64,000 bases of DNA from an uncultured Eubacterium sp. (GTDB lineage: Bacteria; Bacillota; Clostridia; Lachnospirales; Lachnospiraceae): NCBI GenBank assembly GCA_910586225.1, contig CAJUIL010000019.1, forward strand, positions 1 to 64,000. The letters run 5' to 3'. Both the position numbers and the translations under genes were made by a program. A model generated the notes under the pieces. The model did no database searches, was not told the origin of the DNA, and worked only from the letters and a program-made list of their open reading frames with translations. Shown here piece by piece: positions 16,747 to 24,384 of the stretch. The stretch's first letter is position 1, and each line of letters starts with the position of its first letter.

Positions 16747-18141
16747 ATGGAAGCATTCGAAGAAATACTGAAAGTTATTGACGATTTTGTGTGGGGCCCG
16801 GTGATGCTCGTGCTTTTGGTAGGCACGGGGATTTTCCTGACCTTTCGGTTAAAGTTCCTCACTTGGAAAAACCTTCCTTACGCGATCAAGCTGACATTGA
16901 GCAAGGAGGCCAGAACGAAAAAAGGCGCAGGCGACGTATCGCCGTTTGCGGCTCTGACAACGGCGCTTGCGGCAACGATCGGTACGGGAAATATTATCGG
17001 GGTTGCGACAGCTATGGTATCCGGCGGCGCGGGAGCGTTGGTATGGATGTGGATCTCCGCCTGTTTTGGGCTGACCTCAAAGTTCAGCGAATGTATGCTG
17101 GCGATCAAATACCGTGAGGTAAATGCGCAGGGAGAAATGTCGGGAGGCCCGATGTATACGATGAAAAAGGCGATTAAAAACAAGGCGCTAGGATCGCTGC
17201 TTGGTACGCTGTTTGCGTTGTTTGCGGTAATTGCGTCCTTTGGGATCGGAAATCTGACGCAGGCAAATTCCATTTCAGACGCGATGAATGTGACGTTCGG
17301 CGTCCCGACTTGGCTGACTGGCGTGATCGTTACGGTGCTTTCTCTTTGCATTATTGTCGGCGGGATCAAGTCTATTTCTAAGCTATCCTCTGTGATCGTT
17401 CCATGCATGGCTATTTTTTATGTGATTGGCGGCTTGATCGTAATTGGCGGAAATATCGAAAACGTTCCGGCCGGGCTTGCGGAGATCTTTCGTATGGCGT
17501 TTTCTGTAAAGGCAGTTGCAGGCGGTGTCGGAGGTACGATCGTAGCGTCTATGATGAGCGGAATGCGTTTTGGTATCGCGCGCGGCGTGTTTTCCAATGA
17601 AGCCGGCATGGGATCTGCGGCGATCACCGCAGCATCCGCAACGACTGACAATCCGGTGCGTCAGGGCTACATAAATATGACAGGCACGTTCTGGGATACG
17701 ATCGTGGTCTGCACGATCACAGGCTTGTGTATCGCTTCTTCCGGTGTGCTTGGCATTACCGACGATGCCGGCAAGGCGATCGAAGGCTCTCAGCTGACGA
17801 TCGAAGCGTTCAAAACCGTGTTGGGGCCTGCGGGCGGCTGGATGGTAACGATCGGCATTGCGCTGTTTGCGTTTTCCACAATTCTTGGTTGGGAATACCA
17901 TGGCGAGAAGGCGCTGGAATATCTGGCAGGAACCCATAAATTTAATATGATCTACCGGATTATTTTTTCCGGTGTTGCATTTGTCGGCGCAACGACAACA
18001 CTGTCTATCGCGTGGAAATTTTCCGATATCGCGAATGCGCTGATGGCCATTCCAAACCTGATCTGCCTGCTTGTATTAAGCGGGGAGCTGGCGAAGGATG
18101 TAGAAAATTTTCAGAGAGAGCTGCAGAGGGAGCAGGGCTAG
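16747..18141 (+). CDS. Alanine or glycine:cation symporter (AGCS family)
   Basis: This 464-residue polytopic membrane protein belongs to the AGCS/AlsT family, which imports alanine or glycine with sodium. Typical motifs are GTGIFLTFRLKFLTW, AATIGTGNIIGVATA, GGPMYTMKKAIKNK and the SNEAGMGSAAITAASA region. About ten hydrophobic segments are present. ATG 16747 follows a gaaggga site. It is transcribed from its own promoter with a hairpin-bearing leader of about 160 bases. Confidence 0.93.
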   Translation: MEAFEEILKVIDDFVWGPVMLVLLVGTGIFLTFRLKFLTWKNLPYAIKLTLSKEARTKKGAGDVSPFAALTTALAATIGTGNIIGVATAMVSGGAGALVWMWISACFGLTSKFSECMLAIKYREVNAQGEMSGGPMYTMKKAIKNKALGSLLGTLFALFAVIASFGIGNLTQANSISDAMNVTFGVPTWLTGVIVTVLSLCIIVGGIKSISKLSSVIVPCMAIFYVIGGLIVIGGNIENVPAGLAEIFRMAFSVKAVAGGVGGTIVASMMSGMRFGIARGVFSNEAGMGSAAITAASATTDNPVRQGYINMTGTFWDTIVVCTITGLCIASSGVLGITDDAGKAIEGSQLTIEAFKTVLGPAGGWMVTIGIALFAFSTILGWEYHGEKALEYLAGTHKFNMIYRIIFSGVAFVGATTTLSIAWKFSDIANALMAIPNLICLLVLSGELAKDVENFQRELQREQG

Positions 18142-18157
18142 AATGCTCTGCAAAAAT

Positions 18158-18183
18158 GCATAAAATTCAGAGGTGTTTTATGC
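18158..18183 (+). terminator. Hairpin after the symporter gene
   Basis: An 8-bp perfect stem gcataaaa/ttttatgc follows the symporter stop codon by 17 bases. A T-run is only seen about 12 bases further (gagttttt), so this is a weak terminator at best. Confidence 0.4.
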
Positions 18184-18231
18184 GGCATTCGTGAGTTTTT
18201 AACAGAAATGTAACAGAATTGAAAAAAACAC

Positions 18232-18260
18232 TTGCAAACGGCTGATTTTTGGACTATATT
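18232..18260 (+). promoter_or_regulatory. Promoter of the HPr-like gene
   Basis: TTGCAA (18232-18237), 17 bases, TATATT (18255-18260), 52 bases before the start codon. Confidence 0.65.
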
Positions 18261-18312
18261 ACGAGATGAACTAGTGTATTCTAAACTGATTCTAAGGGAA
18301 GTGGAAGGGAAT

Positions 18313-18567
18313 ATGAGTAATAAGCAGATTATAGTTTCAAATGTAACAAAAGGACATGAGAATCCGATCGCAGAGCTTGTTCAGGTTGCTTGCCAGTTCG
18401 ACAGCAACATTACGTTCGAAAATGACAACCGTAAGATCAATGCCAAGAGCATTATGGGGATTATGGCATTTAACCCATCGAAAGGAATGAGCGTAAACAT
18501 TATTACTGATGGCAACGACGAGAAGGAAGCTCTGTTAGCAATGGAAAAGTTTTTAGTGTGTGAGTAG
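18313..18567 (+). CDS. HPr-family phosphocarrier-like protein with atypical active site
   Basis: This 84-residue protein aligns without gaps to HPr, the phosphocarrier of the sugar phosphotransferase system. His15 is present and the regulatory Ser46 lies in the normal context (INAKSIMGIM). However the active-site loop reads KGHENPIAE rather than GLHARPA: Arg17 is Asn and the residue before Pro differs. Arg17 is known to be needed for efficient phosphotransfer, so this is probably a regulatory paralog (compare Crh, which lacks His15) rather than the housekeeping HPr. The ATG at 18313 follows aaggga; an upstream frame to 18232 would include the promoter. It precedes the Lys/Ala-rich gene by 20 bases, likely one transcript. 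Confidence 0.85.
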   Translation: MSNKQIIVSNVTKGHENPIAELVQVACQFDSNITFENDNRKINAKSIMGIMAFNPSKGMSVNIITDGNDEKEALLAMEKFLVCE

Positions 18568-18587
18568 ATTGTAGGAGGTCTAAGGAG

Positions 18588-19010
18588 ATGAGCTCAAAGA
18601 GTACAGACAAAGAAGCAAAGTCAGTTGCAGAAGCAGCAGATGTAAAAGAAGCAGAGACAGTTCAGGCAGATGCGAAATCAGAAGCAGATACGGCTGTTAA
18701 AAAAGAAACAAAGACGGTTGGTAAAAAAGCTGATAAGGATGAAGCAAAAGCAGCGAAAAAACCTGCTGCGAGAAAGTCAACAACGAAAAAGACTGATAAA
18801 CCGGAATTAAAGCCTGAAGTATTTATTGAATATCAGCATATGCAGGCGAGTGAGGCAGTAGTTGTTGATAAGGTAAAGGCAGCGTTTGTTGCGAGTGGCC
18901 ATAGAGTATCATCGATTAAGTCCTTACAGATATATATAAAGCCGGAAGAAAACAAGGCTTATTATGTGATCAATGATAATAAGTACAGCGGTGAAGTGGA
19001 TTTGTTTTAA
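18588..19010 (+). CDS. Lys/Ala-rich protein with DUF6465-type C-terminal domain
   Basis: This 140-residue protein has a disordered, highly charged N-terminal half (Lys/Glu/Ala repeats, histone-like stretch AAKKPAARKSTTKKTDK) and a compact C-terminal domain of about 65 residues with FIEYQHMQASEAVVVDKVKA and KSLQIYIKPEENKAYYVIND. The latter resembles small domains annotated as DUF6465 in Lachnospiraceae; the assignment is from memory. The basic tail could bind nucleic acid, which is inference. ATG 18588 follows aggagg. It shares a transcript with the HPr-like gene and ends at a strong terminator. Confidence 0.7.
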   Translation: MSSKSTDKEAKSVAEAADVKEAETVQADAKSEADTAVKKETKTVGKKADKDEAKAAKKPAARKSTTKKTDKPELKPEVFIEYQHMQASEAVVVDKVKAAFVASGHRVSSIKSLQIYIKPEENKAYYVINDNKYSGEVDLF

Positions 19011-19030
19011 TACGTTTATTAATAGAAAAA

Positions 19031-19073
19031 TGCCTGTACACGGTATGCAGATACGGTGTACAGGCGTTTTTTT
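19031..19073. terminator. Bidirectional intrinsic terminator
   Basis: A stem tgcctgtacac/gtgtacaggcg with a loop of about 14 bases is followed by seven T residues on the plus strand; on the minus strand it follows the prs stop codon and is trailed by tttttctatt. It serves both convergent transcripts. Confidence 0.9.
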
Positions 19074-20253
19074 AATGCAGCTGCCCGGTTTGATATTTTG
19101 TAACAAGACTTTTTATCCTGTCATACGGGTCGAGCAGATGGCTGATCGACGTATCGTGGTTCAGTGTGTCAACGATATACGCGATATATTTACTCATGTC
19201 ACAGTTGATATAATACGGCTTGCTTAGAAGCTCTGGCGACTGATAAATGAGGTTTGTCGTGATCAGGCGGTAAATGGTGCCTTCCTCTACCGCTTTATCA
19301 AATTTTTCCAGACCGTCTGTAAACAGGCCAAACGTAGAGAGTACAAAAATCCGCTTTGCCTTGCGTTTTTTCAGCTCGGTCGCGACGTCGATCATGCTGT
19401 CGCCGGATGAGATCATATCGTCAATGATCATCACATCCTTGCCCTCCACCGAAGCTCCAAGAAATTCGTGGGCAATGATCGGATTGCGTCCGTTAATGAT
19501 CCGGCTGTAATCGCGGCGCTTATAAAACATACCGATGTTGATGCCAAGTACGCTCGCGAGATAGACAGCGCGCCCGGTCGCTCCTTCGTCAGGACTGATC
19601 ATCATCATATGGTCGGCGTCAAAGGTCAGATCTGGTACATTCGTACACAATCCCTTGATAAACTGGTAAGACGGCTGGATCGATTCGAAGCCGGAAATCG
19701 GGATCGCGTTCTGAACGCGCGGGTCATGGGCGTCAAAAGTAATGATATTGTCTACGCCCATAGAGGTCAGCTCCTGCAGCATCATTGCGCAGTCCATGGA
19801 TTCGCGCCCGTTGCGTCTGTGCTGGCGGCCTTCGTACAAAAATGTCATGATCACGGTAATACGTCTTGCCTTTCCGCCTGCGGCAGCAATGATACGCTTT
19901 AAGTCTGCGTAATGGTCGTCCGGTGATTTGTGGTTTGAATGGCCGCAGACTGTATACGTTTCATGATAATTTGTCACATCGACCATAATAAACAGGTCAT
20001 AGCCGCGGATGGAATCCTTGATAAATCCTTTTGCTTCGCCGGTGCCAAAACGTGGAGTGCTCGCATTGACGATATAGGTGTCACGCTCAAAACCCCTAAA
20101 GGCAATCGTCGTTTTGTGGTCGGACTGATGCTCATGGCGCCATTGCACAAGGTATTGGTTGACTTTTTCACCAAGGGCTGAGCAGTTTGACATGGGGATC
20201 AGTCCCAGTACTCCAACCGGAATACTTTCAATCGTGTTGTCATCATAATGCAT
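19072..20253 (-). CDS. prs: Divergent ribose-phosphate pyrophosphokinase (PRPP synthetase homolog)
   Basis: This 393-residue protein is a PRPP synthetase homolog, making PRPP from ribose 5-phosphate and ATP for nucleotide and amino-acid synthesis. The PRPP-binding loop VMIIDDMISSGDSM is intact. It is about 75 residues longer than the usual about 315-residue enzyme and departs from it at the flexible loop (GRQHRR where the family has RQDRK) and at the FDAHDPRVQNA region. It may be a second, specialised enzyme; a standard prs is expected elsewhere. ATG 20253 follows ggagga. It lies 15 bases after dnaI and is probably the last gene of dnaD-dnaI-prs. Confidence 0.85.
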   Translation of the reverse strand: MHYDDNTIESIPVGVLGLIPMSNCSALGEKVNQYLVQWRHEHQSDHKTTIAFRGFERDTYIVNASTPRFGTGEAKGFIKDSIRGYDLFIMVDVTNYHETYTVCGHSNHKSPDDHYADLKRIIAAAGGKARRITVIMTFLYEGRQHRRNGRESMDCAMMLQELTSMGVDNIITFDAHDPRVQNAIPISGFESIQPSYQFIKGLCTNVPDLTFDADHMMMISPDEGATGRAVYLASVLGINIGMFYKRRDYSRIINGRNPIIAHEFLGASVEGKDVMIIDDMISSGDSMIDVATELKKRKAKRIFVLSTFGLFTDGLEKFDKAVEEGTIYRLITTNLIYQSPELLSKPYYINCDMSKYIAYIVDTLNHDTSISHLLDPYDRIKSLVTKYQTGQLH

Positions 20254-20268
20254 AGTGTGGTCCTCCGT

Positions 20269-21255
20269 TTATTTTGTTTTTTTTCTCTTTTGGAGCCGGA
20301 TGTCGTCACCAAAAAGCTTTATCATAGTATAACTGCTCACAATCCGGGAGAAAACCCGTTCTGAGTAAACGGTGTTTAGCTGGTCCAGGCCTAAATTTGT
20401 GGATATGATCGTCGCTTTTTTACGAAGGATCCGTTCATTCAGGCATAAAAACAGTTGTGAAACGGTAAATGAATTTGCCAGCTCCGTTCCCAGATCGTCA
20501 ATGATCAAAAGGTCGCAGTCAAAAATATGCTGCATAGAAGCGGAGGCTTCCGTATCCTTTTGAAATTTATGTTTTTCTAACAGCTCAAATAGCTGGAAGG
20601 CTGTAAAGTAAATAACGGAATGGCTGGTATCCAGCAGTTCCTTTGCGATACAGTTGGATAAAAACGTCTTACCAGTACCCGTATCTCCATATAAAAACAG
20701 ATTGTTAAATTCCGTATCAAAGCTTTTGATAAAAGCGAGGGATTCACGGACAGCTTTTTGCGCCGTTTCCCTGGAGGTCAGTCCGGTGGCTTCGTTTCGC
20801 TTTGTCTGCGAATAGTAATCAAAGCAGTAACAGGAAAAATTCTCTTCCTGCAGGATTTTTTTTATATTGGACTGTGTATATACAAGGTCGATGGCAGCCT
20901 GTTCAAAGCAATGGCACCGTCTGTCGTTTATATAACCGGTGTCCTGACAGTCCGGACACGTATAAGGCGGCATAAAATAAAACTCGTCCAGTCCGGCTGA
21001 AGCAAGTATCGCTTCGCGCTCCCTGCGATAGTCTGACAGGCTTTGCTTTAGGCTTGACAGAGCGGTTTTGTCTCCATCCAGCAAAAGCCTGGCGCTTTGA
21101 ACGCTTGTCGAAGCAGTCAGGTCGTCCAGCTCTTGCAGGCGCGGGTATTTTTTATAAACAGCTGCTTTGCGCTCCTGCTGGATACGCAGGCTGCGCAGCT
21201 GTCTGGCGTCGTATTGACGCTGGATTTCGTTATATTGTGAATTGGTTAAGGGCAT
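20269..21255 (-). CDS. dnaI: DnaI/DnaC-like helicase loader ATPase
   Basis: This 328-residue AAA+ protein probably loads the replicative helicase DnaB/DnaC. An N-terminal helical region and a zinc-binding cysteine cluster (CPDCQDTGYINDRRCHC, near residues 95-111) precede the ATPase core with Walker A GDTGTGKT, Walker B LLIIDDLG and the sensor region ISTNLGLDQL. This arrangement matches DnaI rather than IstB, and no transposase is nearby. Start ATG at 21255 has a ggag site; an upstream extension to 21309 would overlap dnaD. It lies 28 bases after dnaD, forming a primosome pair. Confidence 0.9.
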   Translation of the reverse strand: MPLTNSQYNEIQRQYDARQLRSLRIQQERKAAVYKKYPRLQELDDLTASTSVQSARLLLDGDKTALSSLKQSLSDYRREREAILASAGLDEFYFMPPYTCPDCQDTGYINDRRCHCFEQAAIDLVYTQSNIKKILQEENFSCYCFDYYSQTKRNEATGLTSRETAQKAVRESLAFIKSFDTEFNNLFLYGDTGTGKTFLSNCIAKELLDTSHSVIYFTAFQLFELLEKHKFQKDTEASASMQHIFDCDLLIIDDLGTELANSFTVSQLFLCLNERILRKKATIISTNLGLDQLNTVYSERVFSRIVSSYTMIKLFGDDIRLQKRKKTK

Positions 21256-21283
21256 AACGGTTCTCCATAAAATCTGCTGCGGT

Positions 21284-22381
21284 TCATCTTGCCTGTGACA
21301 GCAGCTCACGTTCTAGCTCGTCGTAGTTGTAAGTACGCTGCGAAAAATTCGCAAAGCCTCCGGAAAGCGTTCCTTTTGCAGTACGCACGGCGTTTTTTCC
21401 AGCGGAGATTTTTTTCGCTTTTGCCTCTTGGTACTGTACGTCTAACAGTTTGATATCGTTTAAAGTCCGTACGTTCTGCCGTTTCCAGCTCGCCAAAATG
21501 GAGTCGGCGTATTCGAAGCTGATCTGATGAATGCTCTGGATCGTTTTCTGGCAGGCCAGAGTGACGATTTCGTCAGAAAAGGCAAACTCTTCAGACCACT
21601 TTTTGGCAAATTCCAGCTCTCCAGCGGCCAGCGAGCGGTTGGAAATACCGAATGCCTTTTGTATGGCATGAACCGTGCTGCTGTGAAGCTCGGATGCCTG
21701 CCTCGCGTCGTTCAGCGTCCGGATGCCTGCTTTGGCCCAGGATAGTGCGATCTTGTCCATATACCGCACGCTGCGGTGGTTTTTGGCCACACATTGCTCG
21801 ATCAGGTATTCGATCAGATCTTGTGAAAAATCAAGCTTATCCAGCCAGTACAATATCATCTGGGTTTCAGTATTGTTCAGCTCATGCCCAAGATAACGCT
21901 CTGCTACGAATAAAAGCTCCATAACCGTCTCGTCCTCATTGAACTGTGCAAGCTGGTTCAGCGAATAGGATGTACGCTCTGGAAGCGCTGCGTCAGCGTC
22001 GTGTGCGGAAACAGGCAGACTGACGGAACGACAGGCACGTTCTGGCTCAGACGGATGCGTATCCTGCGAAACGGCTGTCAGAGGGGTACAATCCGACAGA
22101 CAGATCCCAGTCAGCTCCTCCTGCCTGTTAAATTCCAGACGGAGCAGACGCATTTTTTCCCAATAGCGCAAAGCGCGCGTCACATCCTTTTCTGTATGAT
22201 CGAACTTGTCCGCGATGTCTGAGATCGAGAACACCGTGTCAGGATCGCTCATGCAGCGCAGGAGGTACAGATAAATTTTGACAAATTCTCCGTCTGCGTG
22301 CGTCATGTATTGATCAATAAATGTATTTGGTACATAGGTGGCAGCAAGCGTGCTGTCACGTTTCAATAATATATCGGCCAT
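21284..22381 (-). CDS. dnaD: DnaD-domain primosomal protein
   Basis: This 365-residue protein has an N-terminal winged-helix region (FVKIYLYLLRCMSDPDTVFS and a following DKFDHTEKDVTRALRYW segment), a low-complexity linker, and two copies of the DnaD C-terminal (DDBH2) domain with YxxxIxxxW-type ends: YMDKIALSWAKAGIRTLNDA and YADSILASWKRQNVRTLND. DnaD helps remodel DNA and recruit helicase in Firmicutes. Start ATG 22381 has an aaaggga site; the frame continues to 22444 but that region starts right after the promoter -10. A DnaA-box cluster lies just upstream. Confidence 0.9.
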   Translation of the reverse strand: MADILLKRDSTLAATYVPNTFIDQYMTHADGEFVKIYLYLLRCMSDPDTVFSISDIADKFDHTEKDVTRALRYWEKMRLLRLEFNRQEELTGICLSDCTPLTAVSQDTHPSEPERACRSVSLPVSAHDADAALPERTSYSLNQLAQFNEDETVMELLFVAERYLGHELNNTETQMILYWLDKLDFSQDLIEYLIEQCVAKNHRSVRYMDKIALSWAKAGIRTLNDARQASELHSSTVHAIQKAFGISNRSLAAGELEFAKKWSEEFAFSDEIVTLACQKTIQSIHQISFEYADSILASWKRQNVRTLNDIKLLDVQYQEAKAKKISAGKNAVRTAKGTLSGGFANFSQRTYNYDELERELLSQAR

Positions 22382-22446
22382 ATGCGTTCCCTTTCCGATG
22401 AATTTAGCTAATAGCCTGGTGACATATTCCTTATCATACTGCACCG

Positions 22447-22475
22447 ATTATAGCACAGGATTTGCCAGTTGAGAA
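22447..22475 (-). promoter_or_regulatory. Promoter of dnaD-dnaI-prs
   Basis: On the minus strand a perfect TATAAT (22447-22452) is preceded after 17 bases by TTCTCA (22470-22475), a weak -35. Weakness of the -35 fits a promoter that could be tuned by DnaA bound just upstream. Confidence 0.55.
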
Positions 22476-22521
22476 GAGCATTTTTTTCGCAGTATTCGTG
22501 AAAGGAAAGCATTTTATATTT

Positions 22522-22691
22522 TGTGGATAAAGTGGATAAGGTGGATAAGGATGAAGTTGACATTATATTACTTTGCAAAACGGCGGTAAATCAAATTATT
22601 TCGTAATTTTATCTGTAATGTGGACAAAACACAAAGAATCCACATTGAAAATGGCAGTTTTTGCACAATTCAATGTGGATAACGTGGATAA
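22522..22691. promoter_or_regulatory. DnaA-box cluster
   Basis: Two perfect DnaA boxes TGTGGATAA (complement of TTATCCACA) occur at 22522-22530 and 22674-22682. Single-mismatch copies are at 22531-22539 (AGTGGATAA), 22540-22548 (GGTGGATAA), 22619-22627 (TGTGGACAA) and 22683-22691 (CGTGGATAA). The first three are head-to-tail with no spacer (27 bp). The cluster spans the 310-base gap between murC and dnaD, with an AT-rich stretch at 22551-22620 between the two groups. A DnaA-controlled promoter is more likely than a replication origin, because dnaA, dnaN and rpmH are absent. Confidence 0.7.
22627..22680 (-). terminator. Intrinsic terminator of murC overlapping DnaA boxes
   Basis: A 12-bp perfect inverted repeat, ATCCACATTGAA (22638-22649) with TTCAATGTGGAT (22669-22680), lies 12 bases after the murC stop. 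Read on the minus strand it is followed by tctttgtgtttt. The loop is 19 bases. The arm nearest murC contains part of a DnaA box. Confidence 0.65.
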
Positions 22692-24119
22692 CTAGTGTTG
22701 AAGCAGGCTTTCACCTACTTTTAATATGTCTCCGGCGCCCATAGTTATCAACAAGTCGCCGTTTATTAAATTTTTTAATAAAAATTTTTCAATTTCTTCA
22801 AAAGAAGAAAAATGCCAGCATTCGGTACCATAAGCCTCTAGCTTTTTCAAAATATCCGCAGAGCTGACGCCAAGCGTGTCGGTTTCTCTTGCTGGATAGA
22901 TATCCGCCAGTAAGACGATATCAGCTGCAGCAAGCGAGGCGGCAAAGTCGTCCAGAAATGCTTTTGTTCGTGAATAAGTATGTGGTTGGAATACACAGAT
23001 GATCCGTTTGTGCGGATAATCTGCCGCGGCGCTTAAGGTAGCACGGATCTCTGTAGGGTGGTGGGCGTAATCGTCGACGATCGTAGCGCCGTTTCGTGTG
23101 CCTTTTATCTGGAAGCGGCGGTCGGTTCCGCAAAACGCGTGAAGCCCCTCGGCAATGGCATCGCCGGAAATGCCCAGCTGTACCGCAAGTGCGGCAGCGG
23201 CAAGCGCATTGCCGATATTGTGGCGTCCCGGAACGCTCAGACTGACCTTACAGACCACTTCGGCATTCGCATCGTCCGAAGAGGCGTGCGAGGTACTGTG
23301 GGATACCTCAATACGGTGCATGATGCGAAACTGTGCAAAGCCATATTCTGAAAATTGAAGTTCATCCGCATAAAAGGTACAGGATGGATCCTGACCATAA
23401 GTAACGATCTTTGGCGCAAGGCCCGAAAGCAGCTCTTTAAGTCCGCCGATCTCCTGATTGACAATGATGGCGCCGTCTGAAGCGGTTTTTTCAGCGAACA
23501 GACGGAAGGAATGACGGATATCCTCCAGGTCTTTGAAAAAATCCAAATGATCTTCTTCTATATTTAGGATGATACTGTATTTCGGATAAAAATGTAAAAA
23601 GCTGTTTGTATATTCGCACGCTTCTGTGATAAAATAGTCCGAGTGCCCGACGCGGATATTACCGCCAATTGACGGCAGGATGCCGCCTACGGAAATGGTC
23701 GGGTCTGCCTGTGCCGCAAGCAGTATTTGGGCGATCATAGAGGTCGTCGTTGTCTTGCCGTGCGTACCAGCGATTGCCGCGGACTGCTTGTAATTATGCA
23801 TGATCTGGCCTAACAGCTCGGCGCGGCTTAGCATTGGAAGCTGCTGTCTTTTCGCTTCCTGAAATTCGGGATTGTCATCATGGATAGCCGCCGTATAGAC
23901 GACGAGGTCTGTGCCGGGCCGGATATTGTCCGCACACTGGTCATAAGAAATATCTGCGCCGGCCTGCGCCAGCATTTCGGTAAGCTCTGACTTGCCAGTG
24001 TCAGAGCCGGATATCGTAAAATGCTCTTCCAACAGGACTTCCGCAAGTCCGCTCATACTGATTCCGCCGATCCCAATGAAATGTACATGGACCGGCTGGT
24101 TAAAATTAATCTGATACAT
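22692..24119 (-). CDS. murC: UDP-N-acetylmuramate--L-alanine ligase
   Basis: This 475-residue cytoplasmic ligase adds L-alanine to UDP-MurNAc, the first peptide step of peptidoglycan synthesis. It shows the N-terminal Rossmann motif VHFIGIGGISMSGLA, the ATP loop GTHGKTTTTSMIA, the central ITEACEYTNSFL and NIEEDHLDFF, and the C-terminal VDDYAHHPTEIRATL. ATG 24119 was chosen over an in-frame GTG at 24128 because aggcaggt gives the better spacing. It is transcribed alone from the promoter at 24144-24171. Confidence 0.96.
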   Translation of the reverse strand: MYQINFNQPVHVHFIGIGGISMSGLAEVLLEEHFTISGSDTGKSELTEMLAQAGADISYDQCADNIRPGTDLVVYTAAIHDDNPEFQEAKRQQLPMLSRAELLGQIMHNYKQSAAIAGTHGKTTTTSMIAQILLAAQADPTISVGGILPSIGGNIRVGHSDYFITEACEYTNSFLHFYPKYSIILNIEEDHLDFFKDLEDIRHSFRLFAEKTASDGAIIVNQEIGGLKELLSGLAPKIVTYGQDPSCTFYADELQFSEYGFAQFRIMHRIEVSHSTSHASSDDANAEVVCKVSLSVPGRHNIGNALAAAALAVQLGISGDAIAEGLHAFCGTDRRFQIKGTRNGATIVDDYAHHPTEIRATLSAAADYPHKRIICVFQPHTYSRTKAFLDDFAASLAAADIVLLADIYPARETDTLGVSSADILKKLEAYGTECWHFSSFEEIEKFLLKNLINGDLLITMGAGDILKVGESLLQH

Positions 24120-24143
24120 TTTATACACCTGCCTTTTACTATT

Positions 24144-24171
24144 ATTATAAACATATCTGTTAATTTTGCAA
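24144..24171 (-). promoter_or_regulatory. Promoter of murC
   Basis: On the minus strand TTGCAA (24166-24171), 16 bases, perfect TATAAT (24144-24149), 25 bases before the murC start. Confidence 0.7.
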
Positions 24172-24317
24172 TTTATTTCTTGTTTGCCTTGCAGATTTTA
24201 TAAAGATGCGGTAAAATTGCAGATAAATGTGTCAGGAACCGGATATGCTCAATCTGCAAAAATTTGTAAAATCCTACAAAAACTGCCAGTTAAAAGACAA
24301 AAAGATGTGAAAAATGA

Positions 24318-24346
24318 TGTACATTTCCTGGCGGGTATGTTATACT
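24318..24346 (+). promoter_or_regulatory. Candidate promoter of glgC-glgD
   Basis: TGTACA (24318-24323) and TATACT (24341-24346) with a 17-base spacer, ending 38 bases before the chosen glgC start. Confidence 0.5.
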
Positions 24347-24384
24347 GATATTATGAACAGAATATTGGATGAGAGGTGAGCAAA

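Noticed and set aside
15696..16862. Long minus-strand open frame of about 388 codons
   Set aside because: It is antisense to the large anchored protein gene and the symporter start, without ribosome site or family motifs.
18270..18276. Further ACTAGT copies (for example 18270, 22691) as element ends
   Set aside because: A six-base palindrome is expected by chance many times in 64 kb and no longer match extends around these.
20269..21255. IstB transposition helper
   Set aside because: No IstA or inverted repeats are present; the zinc cluster and linkage to dnaD indicate DnaI.
22522..22691. Chromosomal replication origin
   Set aside because: DnaA boxes and AT-rich DNA are present but dnaA, dnaN, rpmH and gyr genes are absent; a regulatory cluster is the simpler reading.
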